Assembly (NCBI RefSeq): GCF_014332515.1
Contig: NZ_VFSD01000006.1
Location: forward strand, 124,001-188,000
DNA length: 64,000 nucleotides
Source of the DNA: Pontibacter beigongshangensis
GTDB lineage: Bacteria > Bacteroidota > Bacteroidia > Cytophagales > Hymenobacteraceae
Reading direction: 5' to 3'
The notes below the pieces were generated by a model. The model saw only the letters and a program-made list of their open reading frames with translations. It had not been told where the DNA came from and searched no databases. The position numbers and the translations under genes were made by a program. Positions 9,201-17,601 of this stretch are shown here, in pieces. Each line of letters starts with the position of its first letter. Within the stretch, counting starts at the first letter, position 1.

Positions 9201-10786
9201 ATATAACCGAGCGCATCCTGATTGAGGAGGAGCTGAAAAAGGCAAAAGAAGTTGCTGAGGAGTCGGCAAGGGTAAAGGAAAATTTCCTGGCCAATATGAG
9301 CCACGAGATCAGAACCCCCATGAACGGCATTTTGGGCATGGCCGGGCTGCTCGGAAAAACGGAGTTGAACGCCATCCAGCAAAATTACCTCAACATTATC
9401 AGGCGCTCCTCCGATAACCTGCTGGTCGTGATCAACGACATCCTGGATTTCTCTAAGCTGGAGGCCGGAAAAATTTGTCTGGAGCGGATTCCTTTCCGCC
9501 TGACAGACACGGTGACACAGACCTACGAAACGCTGCGGTATAAAGCCGAGGAAAGGGATATCAGCTATACCTTGCAGCCTTTCCCATTCGATGACTTAAC
9601 CGTGTGGGGCGATCCGTACCGGCTGAACCAGATTTTGCTGAACCTGCTGAACAATGCCATCAAGTTCACCGAAGAAGGACGTGTGGAGCTCTCGGTGCAA
9701 TTGCTGGAAGAGACAGCGGAAATGGTCCGGCTTGAGTTTAAAGTGCAGGACACCGGCATCGGCATTCCGGAAGATAAACGGGAGAGCATTTTTGAAGGGT
9801 TCACGCAGGCCTATAGCAGCACCACCCGCAAGTATGGGGGCACAGGGCTTGGGCTGAACATTAGCAAAGCCCTGGTGGAGCTTCAGGGCGGCCGCATCTG
9901 GGTGGAAAGCAGAGAGAAAATAGGCAGCACCTTCCTGTTTACCATCACCTACCAAAAGAGCCAGCTGCCGGTAGAGCAGGCCCCCCTGGCAGAGCCAGTC
10001 TTTATGCAACTCAAAGACCTGAGGGTATTGCTGGCCGAAGACAACGACATCAATGTTTTTCTGGCGCAGGCTATCATAGAAGGATGGGGGGCCACGGTAG
10101 ACATTGCCCTGAACGGTGCGATGGCCGTAGAGATGGCCGCCGGAAATTGCTATGATGTTATTCTGATGGATATTCAGATGCCCGAATTAAATGGACTGGA
10201 TGCCACGCAGCAGATCAGGCAGTTTTCAGACCAGAAAAAGGCTGGCGTCCCAATAATCGCGCTCACTGCCAATGTGATCAAAGGCGATGCCGAAAAGTAC
10301 CTCGATGCCGGCATGAACGACTTTGTGTCGAAGCCGTTTCAGGAAGCTGAGTTGTATCAGAAAATAAAACACGTGCTGCCGGCAGCCTTACCCGATGAGG
10401 CAAAAGAACAGCCCTTGCCGGTTGCAGAGAAGCCTAAAGCAGAAACAAACCTGCCGCTCTACAACTTGTCGCTGCTGGAAAAGATGACACGCAGCAACGA
10501 AACCATGATCAGGAAGACCAAACAAATATTTGTAGATACGGTGCTCCAGACAGTAAGGGAGCTGGAGCAAAAGTACCAGGCGGCAGACTGGCCCGGCGTG
10601 AGCCGGGCGGCCCATAAACTGAAACCGACCTACGACCTGATAGGTGTTGAAAAACTCCACAAGGTAATTCGTGAAATTGAGCAAAATGCCATGGAGCAGA
10701 CAAACCTCTCCCGTATGGGGGAGCAGATTCAGCTGGTTGCCAGCGTATCGGAGCAGGTGGTGGCGCAACTACAGAAAGAACTGTGA
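6263..10786 (+). CDS. Hybrid histidine kinase with eight PAS domains, receiver and HPt
   Basis: A cytoplasmic phosphorelay protein of 1507 residues; no membrane segment is seen. I count eight consecutive PAS-like domains (to about residue 1000), several ending in the typical DITE or DISE connector. Then come HisKA (NMSHEIRTP, His1014), a HATPase domain with N-box LNNAIKF and G-boxes DTGIGI and GGTGLGL, a receiver with phospho-acceptor Asp1303 (LMDIQMP), and an HPt domain with His1451 (AAHKLKP). A complete His-Asp-His relay is thus present in one chain, and the final acceptor is unknown. The open frame extends upstream to 6119, but I chose the methionine at 6263 because the PAS homology starts there and a promoter-like box lies near 6112. 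The gene stands alone. Confidence 0.92.
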   Translation: MLNQDQNQNDALLAMLFRKLQYGALVTDASGRIVLMNAELVGYLGLPHPASYYAGLPISSLAAYAFLATPPKVTFSEAAEAKDYVSVGARTFERERMANMQLPGFGQTGTAWLFRQVPSAHAQPPKTAGPASEFAGNRPNPILSLSNHGKLVHRNAAAQLLVQQLSPKRQEAFGKLLLRKIQQADVTLKAGKFVVCSARQFFNVSLTHDPANSLIWLYLTDITNNRSAQLALKESQKLLDSITRTFPGIIYIYELPAGKTLYTNSYMEHVLGYNSHEVEAKGGPFLFRVLSEEEKERAEHHLAKMVRVPSGQVVSNSYKVRDKQGRAKWLECRETVFARNKAGEVTQVLGTAVDITEQKLQHQQLDRQKAFYESILDTVPSEIVVFDSELRYKYVNPAAVNEKEIREWMLDKAYGAYAAHRNLPKERFYNRARHLQKALEQKISVQMTETIHDPEGNPLHFIREISPLLDEQGQVKLLVSSGQEITALRNAQEEALASEASNRAILQAIPDLVFILNREGKFTGINKSAHTPLALPENKVIGKNIRAFTTVELANKMLTTFQQVLQTGRLASIEYETNEPEGLQFWESRIIKYSDDQVMMMSRNITEQRENELLLKEKDELLRQIMDTSFNLIYVKDSQGYYSYANTTFSEYAGYPVEEIIGKKEKDLLPLLHDSAVISRTDQLVLDTLQSHTLEQLFTLKDGRQVWLRIVKKPLFMRSGKVHVLSIGSNVTAEKQAKEELQKSEELYRLLSENSKDIVCLHETDGTIIFISRSVEDMYGYTQAQMVGTSPFDIMHPNDVQMVQEEGLKKVLEKKTNVVLELRQRKKNGEYVWVEAVIKPILKNGEVYKIQSSIRDISERRKAGEALKRSEKKYRELIKHSQAYILTHDLQGHILTVNPYMLHQLGLPEEAVLGRHFQEFFSFTGSGSFNEYLQEFELEAAAEGLLTLVDKENEKRYLYCQNYKVQEQGELPYVIAIAQDITERILIEEELKKAKEVAEESARVKENFLANMSHEIRTPMNGILGMAGLLGKTELNAIQQNYLNIIRRSSDNLLVVINDILDFSKLEAGKICLERIPFRLTDTVTQTYETLRYKAEERDISYTLQPFPFDDLTVWGDPYRLNQILLNLLNNAIKFTEEGRVELSVQLLEETAEMVRLEFKVQDTGIGIPEDKRESIFEGFTQAYSSTTRKYGGTGLGLNISKALVELQGGRIWVESREKIGSTFLFTITYQKSQLPVEQAPLAEPVFMQLKDLRVLLAEDNDINVFLAQAIIEGWGATVDIALNGAMAVEMAAGNCYDVILMDIQMPELNGLDATQQIRQFSDQKKAGVPIIALTANVIKGDAEKYLDAGMNDFVSKPFQEAELYQKIKHVLPAALPDEAKEQPLPVAEKPKAETNLPLYNLSLLEKMTRSNETMIRKTKQIFVDTVLQTVRELEQKYQAADWPGVSRAAHKLKPTYDLIGVEKLHKVIREIEQNAMEQTNLSRMGEQIQLVASVSEQVVAQLQKEL

Positions 10787-10859
10787 CCTGGTTGTTGGTT
10801 GTTGATGGACTTTTAAGTGATGGACTTCTATAATTAACAACCTTAGCAATTCAGAAAGC

Positions 10860-10890
10860 AATTATTCTAATGAAAAACGACCTCCGGAGC
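10860..10890 (+). repeat. 31-bp intergenic element, copy 3
   Basis: Perfect AT end AATTATTCTAATGAAAA, palindrome CCTCCGGAG, with a tail that includes CTGCTGCTCCTGCTGCTCC about 20 bp further on. Confidence 0.9.
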
Positions 10891-11083
10891 TGATCTGATA
10901 GTCTGCTGCTCCTGCTGCTCCTTTTCGATATTAGATTTGAGAGGAAAGACTGTTTTTGTCAGAATCAGAATTTACAGAATTAAAGAATGTGCAGAATGAT
11001 CTTTACTGTGCCTATATTGAATAAATTTAGCTGTGCGTAGTCGGAAACTAGGTACAGCGAGAGATGGAATTTATCTTTAAATT

Positions 11084-11165
11084 TTCAAATTGACAGACCT
11101 TCAAATTGAAATATCTCCAAATTGAAGAATTAGCACATCAGCACATTAACTCATTAGCACATTAA
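11084..11165 (+). repeat. Short-period tandem repeat (16 bp, then 8 bp)
   Basis: Three 16-bp units begin at 11084, 11100 and 11116 and share TTCAAATTGA or a close variant. They pass into four 8-bp units from 11130 (TTAGCACA, TCAGCACA, TTAACTCA, TTAGCACA) and a final TTAA. The repeat ends 6 bp before the SNF2 start codon. Related fragments occur at 37160-37215 and 53330-53395 in the opposite orientation. Confidence 0.85.
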
Positions 11166-11171
11166 GTACAC

Positions 11172-14100
11172 ATGTCAGAGAAGCAGCCGGATTTAGAGCA
11201 GGAGCAACAGGAGAAGGAGCATCCGTTTGTGTATGTGCTGGAGGATTTTTCATTTGCGAGCCTTAGCAGCACCTACCTGCTGCATCACAGCCTGGAGCCG
11301 GTTTCGACAGATGCCAGAGATGTAGCCGGTATCCATCCGCAGTTTATCGAGGTGAATTTCGGCTCCTTTACCAGCCCCTCCAGCACCGTCTATTTCCCGA
11401 TGGTAGAAGTGAGCCGGCAGGAGAGGGCGCTGGTCTTTACCTGCGGCTGCAGAACTCCGAAAAGGAAACTGTGCGAGCACCAGGCACAGGTACTCCTGCT
11501 CATCATGAGCCGGAACGAGATCCGGGTGTTTTTTGATGAGGACCTGCGCGAGCAGAAATTCAGGCAGGCAGCGCTCAGCTACGGACTCGAAAAGGAAGCC
11601 AACCTGAGCGATTTCTTTGAACTGGAATATGCCGGCCGGACGCTCCAGGTAAAGCCCCGGCTCAAGGAGTTGCTATCTTCTGATAAGCTGAACGAGGCCT
11701 ATCTGAAAGAGCGCTTACTGCCAAAGCAGCAAAGTCAGGGGCCTGAAGTCGGGCAAAAGGAAAGCACGCGCATGGTAGCTGTCCTGAGCGAACACCGGTA
11801 CTACAGCCACCTCTGCGTGGAGCTCTTCGAGGCTCATCTCACCCGCGACGGGAAAGTTAAAAATCCGCTGAAACCCGTCGACCCGCTGGATCTGATCTGG
11901 GGCACCGACAAAAGCGAGGAGTTGAAATTTTACACAGGAATTTCCAAATTTCATAAAAACTACACCACCGGCAAGCCCGCCTCAGACCTCGAGGCGCTTA
12001 AGGCCATTGTTCGGAACCCGCTCCAGCTCGATTTCTTCTGCCACAACCTGAGCGCCTCAGCAAACATTACGGCGGCCTCTGTGGTGCCGGTGCGGCTCAC
12101 AAACCAGCCTGTCAATCTCCGCCTGGCCGTGAAGGTTAAGGAAAGCTTTTATGAGGTGACGGGGCAGCTGGAACTGGAGGGTAACACCTACAATCTGGAG
12201 AAGCTGCAACTCCGCTACGATTTTTTTGTGCTGCTGCAGGGCAGGCTGCACCTGGTCGATAACCCTCACTTTCTGCGCATCATCGGGTTCTTTAAACAGC
12301 ACCACAACAAGCTGCTGCTGCACAAGTCTAAGTTCGAGGCCTTCCGGCAGCAGATTCTTTCCGAGCTCGAAAGCCGGGTGCACATTTCCTACTCCTACCT
12401 GAAACCGGCCACACCCAGGCAGCTGGAGCAGCAGGGGTATACAAAAGCCCCGGAGAAGATCATCTATCTTTCCGATTCAGAAAACTATGTGCTGCTGACA
12501 CCTGTGCTGCGCTATGGCCACACAGAAATTCCCGTGCTTTCCAAAAAACAGGTGCACGCCATAGACGACCAGGGGAACGCCTTTCTGGTGGAACGTGATG
12601 TGGAGCAGGAGCTGCATTTAACCACCACCCTGCTGCTGCAGCACCCCGACTTTGAGGAGCAGCTGCACCGCGACCACTTCTCGCTGCACAAAAAACATTT
12701 CCTGGATGAGGATTGGTTTTTAAATGCTTTTGAAGTGTGGCAAAATCAGAATATCACCATCCTCGGCTTTAACGAGATCAGTAAGAACAAGCTGAACCCG
12801 AACAAGGCCAGGATCTCCATTATCGTGACCAGCGGCGTAGACTGGTTCGATACTTCTATTGAGGTGCGGTACGGGAAACAGCGAGTGGCGCTGAAACACC
12901 TGCACAGAGCCATCCGGAACAGGAGCAAATACGTGCCCTTAGGCGACGGAACCATGGGCATACTGCCGGAAGAGTGGCTGGAGAAATTCGCTGGCTATTT
13001 CAAAACCGGCGACATCGTGGAGGAGCATCTGCGCATTCCTAAAATCAACTTCTCCGGCATTTCCGACCTGTACCAGGAGGAGCAGCTGACAGAGGAGGTA
13101 AAGGAGCAACTGGCCTTGTACCGCTCCAGGTTCTCCGGCTTCGAAGCCATACGGGAGGTGGAGGTGCCCCGGGAGCTGAACGCCACGCTGCGGGAGTACC
13201 AGAAGCAGGGGCTGAACTGGCTGAACTTTCTGGATGAGTTTAACTTTGGCGGTTGCCTGGCCGACGACATGGGCCTGGGGAAAACGGTGCAGGTACTGGC
13301 CTTTATATTGTCGCAGCGGGCAAGGCAGCAGCACAATACCAACCTGGTAGTAGTGCCAACATCGCTCATCTTTAACTGGCAGGCCGAAATAGAAAAGTTT
13401 GCGCCCTCCCTGAGGCTGCTCACCTTTTATGGCGCTGGCAGAGCCAAAGGATCAGTCGAATTCAGCCAGTACGAAATCGTGCTCACCTCTTATGGCGCCC
13501 TACTCTCTGATGTCCGCTTGCTGAAGCAGTACCGGTTTAACTACATTTTTCTGGATGAGTCGCAAAACATCAAGAATCCGGAATCGCAGCGGTTTAGGGC
13601 GGTGCGGCTGCTGCAGGCACGCAACAGAATTGTGCTCACCGGCACCCCGGTCGAGAACAACACCTTCGATCTGTTCGGGCAGTTCGCTTTTGCCTGTCCC
13701 GGTTTGCTCGGTAGCAAGCAGCATTTCAAGGAGCACTATTCCGCGCCCATCGATAAATTTAAAGACAGCCAAAGAGCTCGGGAACTGCAGCAAAAGATAA
13801 GGCCGTTCCTGTTACGAAGAACCAAGCAGCAGGTAGCCTCCGAACTCCCCGATAAAACAGAAATGGTGCTATACTGTGAGATGGGAGAGGAGCAACGAAA
13901 AGTGTATGATGCCTGCGAAAAAGAGATACGCGATTTCCTGACAGACCAAAGCGAGGAGAACCTCCCGAAAACGAGCATGCAGGTGCTGCAGGGGCTCACC
14001 AAGCTCCGGCAGATCTGCAATTCTCCGGCCTTGCTCCCTGACGAGCATTTTTACGGAAACACATCAGCCAAAATGGAGGTGCTGCTGGAGCAGATCGAGA

Positions 14101-14570
14101 GCAAGTCAGGGCAGCACAAAATCCTGGTTTTTTCGCAGTTCGTCTCCATGCTCAACCTGATTGAAAAGGAGCTGGCAGCCAGGGGTATTGCCTATGAGTT
14201 CCTGACCGGTAAGACCCGCAACCGAGCAGCCACTGTAGCGGAGTTTCAGGGCAACCCTGCTGTGCGTGTTTTCCTTGTCAGCCTGAAAGCCGGTGGCACT
14301 GGCCTCAATTTAACCGAGGCTGATTATGTGTACCTGGTGGATCCCTGGTGGAACCCCGCTGTGGAGAACCAGGCCATAGACCGCACCTACCGCATCGGGC
14401 AGAAAAAGAATGTGGTGGCGGTGCGCCTGATCTGCCCCAATACCATCGAAGAGAAAATCATGAAGCTGCAGGAGGCTAAAAAGCAGCTGGTGCAGGACCT
14501 GGTAAAATCGGATGCCTCAGTGTTTAAATCGCTCACAAAGCAGGATCTGCTGAGCCTGGTAACACGTTAG
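11172..14570 (+). CDS. SWI2/SNF2-family DEAD-like helicase with SWIM zinc finger
   Basis: A 1132-residue DNA-dependent ATPase of the SNF2 superfamily. Near the N-terminus Cys91, Cys93, Cys101 and His103 (CGCRTPKRKLCEH) form a SWIM-type zinc site. A long middle region of mixed alpha/beta character follows. The ATPase begins near residue 660 with LREYQKQGLNWL; the Walker A is DDMGLGKT near 698-705, and the Walker B motif reads LDESQ, a DEAH variant, near 795. The C-terminal helicase lobe ends with RTYRIGQKK near 1071. This matches bacterial SWIM-SNF2 proteins in order and length. These are presumed to remodel protein-nucleic acid complexes; the precise substrate is unknown. No obvious operon partner is present. 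Confidence 0.92.
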   Translation: MSEKQPDLEQEQQEKEHPFVYVLEDFSFASLSSTYLLHHSLEPVSTDARDVAGIHPQFIEVNFGSFTSPSSTVYFPMVEVSRQERALVFTCGCRTPKRKLCEHQAQVLLLIMSRNEIRVFFDEDLREQKFRQAALSYGLEKEANLSDFFELEYAGRTLQVKPRLKELLSSDKLNEAYLKERLLPKQQSQGPEVGQKESTRMVAVLSEHRYYSHLCVELFEAHLTRDGKVKNPLKPVDPLDLIWGTDKSEELKFYTGISKFHKNYTTGKPASDLEALKAIVRNPLQLDFFCHNLSASANITAASVVPVRLTNQPVNLRLAVKVKESFYEVTGQLELEGNTYNLEKLQLRYDFFVLLQGRLHLVDNPHFLRIIGFFKQHHNKLLLHKSKFEAFRQQILSELESRVHISYSYLKPATPRQLEQQGYTKAPEKIIYLSDSENYVLLTPVLRYGHTEIPVLSKKQVHAIDDQGNAFLVERDVEQELHLTTTLLLQHPDFEEQLHRDHFSLHKKHFLDEDWFLNAFEVWQNQNITILGFNEISKNKLNPNKARISIIVTSGVDWFDTSIEVRYGKQRVALKHLHRAIRNRSKYVPLGDGTMGILPEEWLEKFAGYFKTGDIVEEHLRIPKINFSGISDLYQEEQLTEEVKEQLALYRSRFSGFEAIREVEVPRELNATLREYQKQGLNWLNFLDEFNFGGCLADDMGLGKTVQVLAFILSQRARQQHNTNLVVVPTSLIFNWQAEIEKFAPSLRLLTFYGAGRAKGSVEFSQYEIVLTSYGALLSDVRLLKQYRFNYIFLDESQNIKNPESQRFRAVRLLQARNRIVLTGTPVENNTFDLFGQFAFACPGLLGSKQHFKEHYSAPIDKFKDSQRARELQQKIRPFLLRRTKQQVASELPDKTEMVLYCEMGEEQRKVYDACEKEIRDFLTDQSEENLPKTSMQVLQGLTKLRQICNSPALLPDEHFYGNTSAKMEVLLEQIESKSGQHKILVFSQFVSMLNLIEKELAARGIAYEFLTGKTRNRAATVAEFQGNPAVRVFLVSLKAGGTGLNLTEADYVYLVDPWWNPAVENQAIDRTYRIGQKKNVVAVRLICPNTIEEKIMKLQEAKKQLVQDLVKSDASVFKSLTKQDLLSLVTR

Positions 14571-14724
14571 TGCTCCGCCAACCTGATTTTGTGGAAAGGT
14601 TCGCTGCTTGTAAAGCAGCCAGAAAGCATAGCTGCCACTATTTCTACTTTTGAATTTCAGGTTTATAATTTAGACAAGCACAAGATAGTTGAAAGTTGAA
14701 AAGCCTGAGTTAGATAAGGTTTTG

Positions 14725-14741
14725 TGTATCAGTATGATACA
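14725..14741. promoter_or_regulatory. Perfect inverted repeat, candidate operator
   Basis: TGTATCAGTATGATACA has perfect 7-bp arms around GTA and lies 58 bp before the phosphoribosyltransferase start. The size and position suit a dimeric regulator. No regulator gene lies beside it, so function is inferred only from symmetry. Confidence 0.4.
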
Positions 14742-14798
14742 TCAATTCCTTTGTTTATTCGTACAGATTAGATAGAGTTTTATCCAACTTGCAGGCCT

Positions 14799-15440
14799 AT
14801 GTTATTCAGCAGCAGAGAAGAGGCTGGCCTTGTGCTGGCACAGCATTTATCTAAATACCGGGGCACAAGTTCGGTAGTAGTCGCTCTGCCGAGAGGCGGT
14901 GTGCCATTAGGCCATATTATTGCCCAGGAACTTCACTTTCCGCTAGATATCATCCTGATTAAAAAAATTGCCTACCCCGGGCATCCAGAGTACGCCATAG
15001 GCGCCGTTAGTCTGCAGAGCATGGTCCTGAACCCGGACATCGACCTGCCGGAAGACTACTATCTTGAACAGACCGAAAACATCCGGTCTGAGCTGCAGAA
15101 GCGGTATGAGCTCTATAAAGGCGCCCGCCACTCGATCGACCTGAAAGGCAAGACTGTATTGCTGGTGGATGATGGCATTGCCACCGGCTACACCATAATG
15201 GCAGCGGCCCAGCTCATTCGTGCGGCTGAGCCGGCCAGCATTGTTATCGCCGTGCCGGTCGCCTCTCCCAGTGTCCTGGATAAGCTCTCGGAACTTGTGG
15301 AAGAAATTATTTGCGTTTATGCACCCTCAGAGTTTAAGGCAGTAGGGCAGTTCTACCAGGATTTCTCTGAAGTGACCCACGACGAAGTAATCCGGCTGCT
15401 GGCAGACCGCGACATAGAGCAGGACGAAGGAGACTATTGA
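14799..15440 (+). CDS. Phosphoribosyltransferase family protein
   Basis: A 213-residue type I PRTase-fold protein. The PRPP-binding loop reads VLLVDDGIATGYT at about residues 119-131, with the paired acidic residues and the Thr expected. The N-terminal ALPRGGVPLG is a second family signature. A middle insertion with helices (about 75-110) agrees with the stand-alone predicted phosphoribosyltransferases found in many bacteria. These have no settled substrate, although some are fused to hydrolases. The protein is cytoplasmic. It lies alone, behind a perfect inverted repeat that may be an operator. Purine salvage or nucleotide repair roles are possible but not shown. Confidence 0.85.
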   Translation: MLFSSREEAGLVLAQHLSKYRGTSSVVVALPRGGVPLGHIIAQELHFPLDIILIKKIAYPGHPEYAIGAVSLQSMVLNPDIDLPEDYYLEQTENIRSELQKRYELYKGARHSIDLKGKTVLLVDDGIATGYTIMAAAQLIRAAEPASIVIAVPVASPSVLDKLSELVEEIICVYAPSEFKAVGQFYQDFSEVTHDEVIRLLADRDIEQDEGDY

Positions 15441-15655
15441 TTAAATTTAATATGCCTCCACCTGGTTTGACCGGTCGGATAAGGCAATAGGGGGCCGCCG
15501 CGCCAGACTGCAGAGGAAAACTGCAGGTGCTAGCTTGGGCTGGCGACATAGCTATGGTTTACATGGAGCCCGGAAACAGGACCTCTGCCGGCTGCAGGGT
15601 AATAAGAATCATTCTATCCGCTTAATCTCCATTAGTGATGTACCAAAAGTCTTAA

Positions 15656-15663
15656 TACTTTTG
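15656..15663 (+). promoter_or_regulatory. Bacteroidota -7 promoter box
   Basis: TACTTTTG fits the TAnnTTTG consensus of the primary sigma factor of Bacteroidota. It lies 46 bp before the start of the TRIC-like gene. No clear TTG is found at -33, so the promoter may be weak or regulated. Confidence 0.5.
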
Positions 15664-15709
15664 TGCCTTACAGCAGATGGGCGCCATAGTGCCTTATTCC
15701 TGAGTTACA

Positions 15710-16327
15710 ATGAGTATACAACTGATTTTTGAGTTTCTGGGAACATTTGTTTTTGCCATGTCTGGCGCGCTGGCCGTGGGGGAGAAGGGGCAGGAGCACG
15801 ACTGGTTCGGGGCCAGTTTTATCGGCTTTGTAACTGCGATTGGCGGGGGCAGCCTCCGTGATGTGTTGCTGGGAAGTTACCCGCTGGTGTGGGTGCAGGA
15901 TGTGCGGCTGCTGTATATTATTCTGGCAGGCATTGTGAGTGCCGGTCTCTTCTACCCGGTAGTAGTGAAACTTAAGCGCACTTTTCAGCTGTTCGATACG
16001 CTTGGCATTGCCCTTTTTACCATTGTAGGAACCGAAAAGGCCATTAGCTTGGGCTTTAGTGCTGAGGTGGCCGTGATTATGGGGATGTTCTCTGCCGTAA
16101 TGGGAGGCGTATTGCGCGATATGCTTACGAACGAAATTCCGGTGCTCTTCCGGAAAGAAATCTATGCCAGTGCCTGTATGATGGGCGCTATTATTTACCT
16201 GGTGCTCATGGACCTGGGGGTTGAACGCAATACAACTTTTCTGGCAGCGGTTATCTTCATCATCATCACCAGGCTGGTCGCCATCAAATACAACCTGAGC
16301 CTGCCAAAATTCGGGCGCCAGGTGTAG
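15710..16327 (+). CDS. TRIC-like (UPF0126) cation channel
   Basis: A 205-residue inner-membrane protein with about seven hydrophobic segments. It carries two copies of the family half-repeat, recognisable at AIGGGSLRDVLLG and VMGGVLRDMLTNEIP, both ending in the conserved Arg-Asp pair. This is the UPF0126/YadS-like family, whose bacterial members are related to TRIC trimeric intracellular cation channels and conduct monovalent cations. The length is typical. The start at 15710 overlaps no other gene and sits behind a good -7 box. The physiological role in this bacterium is unknown. Confidence 0.88.
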   Translation: MSIQLIFEFLGTFVFAMSGALAVGEKGQEHDWFGASFIGFVTAIGGGSLRDVLLGSYPLVWVQDVRLLYIILAGIVSAGLFYPVVVKLKRTFQLFDTLGIALFTIVGTEKAISLGFSAEVAVIMGMFSAVMGGVLRDMLTNEIPVLFRKEIYASACMMGAIIYLVLMDLGVERNTTFLAAVIFIIITRLVAIKYNLSLPKFGRQV

Positions 16328-16698
16328 AAACTAATTAAGTCAGAAATTCAAAATCAGCACCTACTACAGCCTGCGACTTAACTTTCCGGAATCATACAGG
16401 GCATCACCCTGAGAAAAACGACGCACGTTTCACGATACATGACATTTTATTAGCTGTCTAAAAGGTGAAGCAAATTCCGGTAAGTGGTGCCGCTGTCTAT
16501 ATTTAAAAAAAATCAAATTCAATAAAACCAATCATACCACTACTCTTCGTACGGGCAGGTCGGGACCTGTTCAATCATTTCCCAAAATTCTTCCCCAAAA
16601 ATCCTTCCTCCATAAAATTTCCTTATAAACTTCCCTGCAAACATTATCCTCCATGGCAGCAGGATAGCAGAAACAGCAGCAGCAGCAAAGCATTCTAG

Positions 16699-16729
16699 CG
16701 TCCGGAGGTCTATTTTCATTAGAATAATT
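16699..16729 (-). repeat. 31-bp intergenic element, copy 4
   Basis: On the minus strand the element has the perfect AT end AATTATTCTAATGAAAA and CCTCCGGA, followed by a tail with TTGCTGCTGCTGCTG. The tail points to the 3' end of the gene at 15710-16327. Confidence 0.9.
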
Positions 16730-16851
16730 TCTTCATGTGCCAGGTGGGGCGTGTGCTGATGTACTTGTTTTATAACCTCTGCTTTCCTTTCCTCTGTTCC
16801 AACGTGCTTTCTCGGTGAAAAAGAAAATTATGAATCTTTTTGCTTTAATAC

Positions 16852-16881
16852 TTGTATATACATTAAATGTACATACATTTG
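16852..16881 (+). promoter_or_regulatory. Promoter of the YceI gene with nested palindromes
   Basis: TTG at 16852-16854 and TACATTTG at 16874-16881 are separated by 19 bp and form a canonical Bacteroidota promoter. Between them are two short perfect palindromes, TGTATATACA (16853-16862) and ATGTACAT (16867-16874), which could bind a repressor. The start codon follows 45 bp later. Confidence 0.65.
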
Positions 16882-16926
16882 TGCATCAGATTAAAAAATT
16901 AGTTTTATAACCTAAAGAAAAATATC

Positions 16927-17463
16927 ATGGCAAATGTTAAATGGGCAGTAGACCCCACCCACTCCGAAGTTCAGTTTAAAGTAAAGCACCTGATGATCAC
17001 AACAGTGACAGGTTATTTTGAGAAATTCGACGTGGAGGCGGAATCAGAAGATGAGCAGTTCAGCAACCCGCAGAATGTGGTCTTTACAGCCGATGTGAAC
17101 TCAATCAGCACCAACAACGAGCAACGCGACACGCACCTGAAATCAGCCGATTTCTTTGAAGCGGAGAATTACGGCGAGATCCGCTTCAACGGAACCAAGT
17201 ATGAGCAGGTAGATGGCAGCAATTACAAACTGCACGGCGACCTTACCATTAAAGGCACTACCAAACCAGTAATCGTGCATGTTGAGTTTGGCGGCATCGT
17301 GGTAGACCCCTATGGCCAGACAAAGGCAGGATTTACTGTTTCAGGCAAGATTAGCCGCAAAGAGTTTGGCCTTACCTGGAACGCTGTAACGGAGGCTGGC
17401 AGTGTAGTGGTTAGCGACGAGATTAAGCTGCAGGCAGAAATACAGCTGGTGAAGCAGGCGTAG
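16927..17463 (+). CDS. YceI-family lipid-binding protein
   Basis: A 178-residue YceI-like protein. The family signature is clear: WAVDPTHSEVQFKVKHLMI at the N-terminus, then the antiparallel barrel strands and the TIKGTTKPV stretch. YceI proteins form a lipocalin-like barrel that binds polyisoprenoid or similar long hydrophobic molecules, and they are often induced by stress. No signal peptide is present here, so this version appears cytoplasmic. It has a strong promoter with palindromes and lies upstream of the dioxygenase/esterase pair. A joint role in handling hydrophobic or quinone-like compounds is inferred from context. Confidence 0.92.
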   Translation: MANVKWAVDPTHSEVQFKVKHLMITTVTGYFEKFDVEAESEDEQFSNPQNVVFTADVNSISTNNEQRDTHLKSADFFEAENYGEIRFNGTKYEQVDGSNYKLHGDLTIKGTTKPVIVHVEFGGIVVDPYGQTKAGFTVSGKISRKEFGLTWNAVTEAGSVVVSDEIKLQAEIQLVKQA

Positions 17464-17601
17464 TAAGAGTAGTAGCAGTAGCGGCGGAGGTTTTTTCGGC
17501 TGCTGCTACACTAATTTTTTTTGGACGGCAGTCAGTTGTTCAACCGAATGTGAGGCTTACGTATTACTAAATATGACCTGACAACCAAGGAGATATAGAT
17601 T

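Larger units (their letters stand above)
10787..11171. other. Spacer with 31-bp element and period-8/16 repeats
   Basis: A 385-bp gap between the kinase and the SNF2 gene. After a TTG-rich stretch (10790-10815) comes a 31-bp element (10860-10890), then the short-period repeats at 11084-11165. No gene is present. Confidence 0.7.
16328..16926. other. Spacer with 31-bp element and YceI promoter
   Basis: A 600-bp gap. It holds a 31-bp element in minus orientation (16699-16729) with a CAG-rich left flank, and the promoter of the YceI gene (16852-16881). The stretch 16328-16690 shows no gene and no strong structure. Confidence 0.6.

Noticed and set aside
14603-14619. GCTGCTT/AAGCAGC hairpin after the SNF2 gene as a terminator
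   Set aside because: The 7-bp stem is not followed by T residues; it could be chance.
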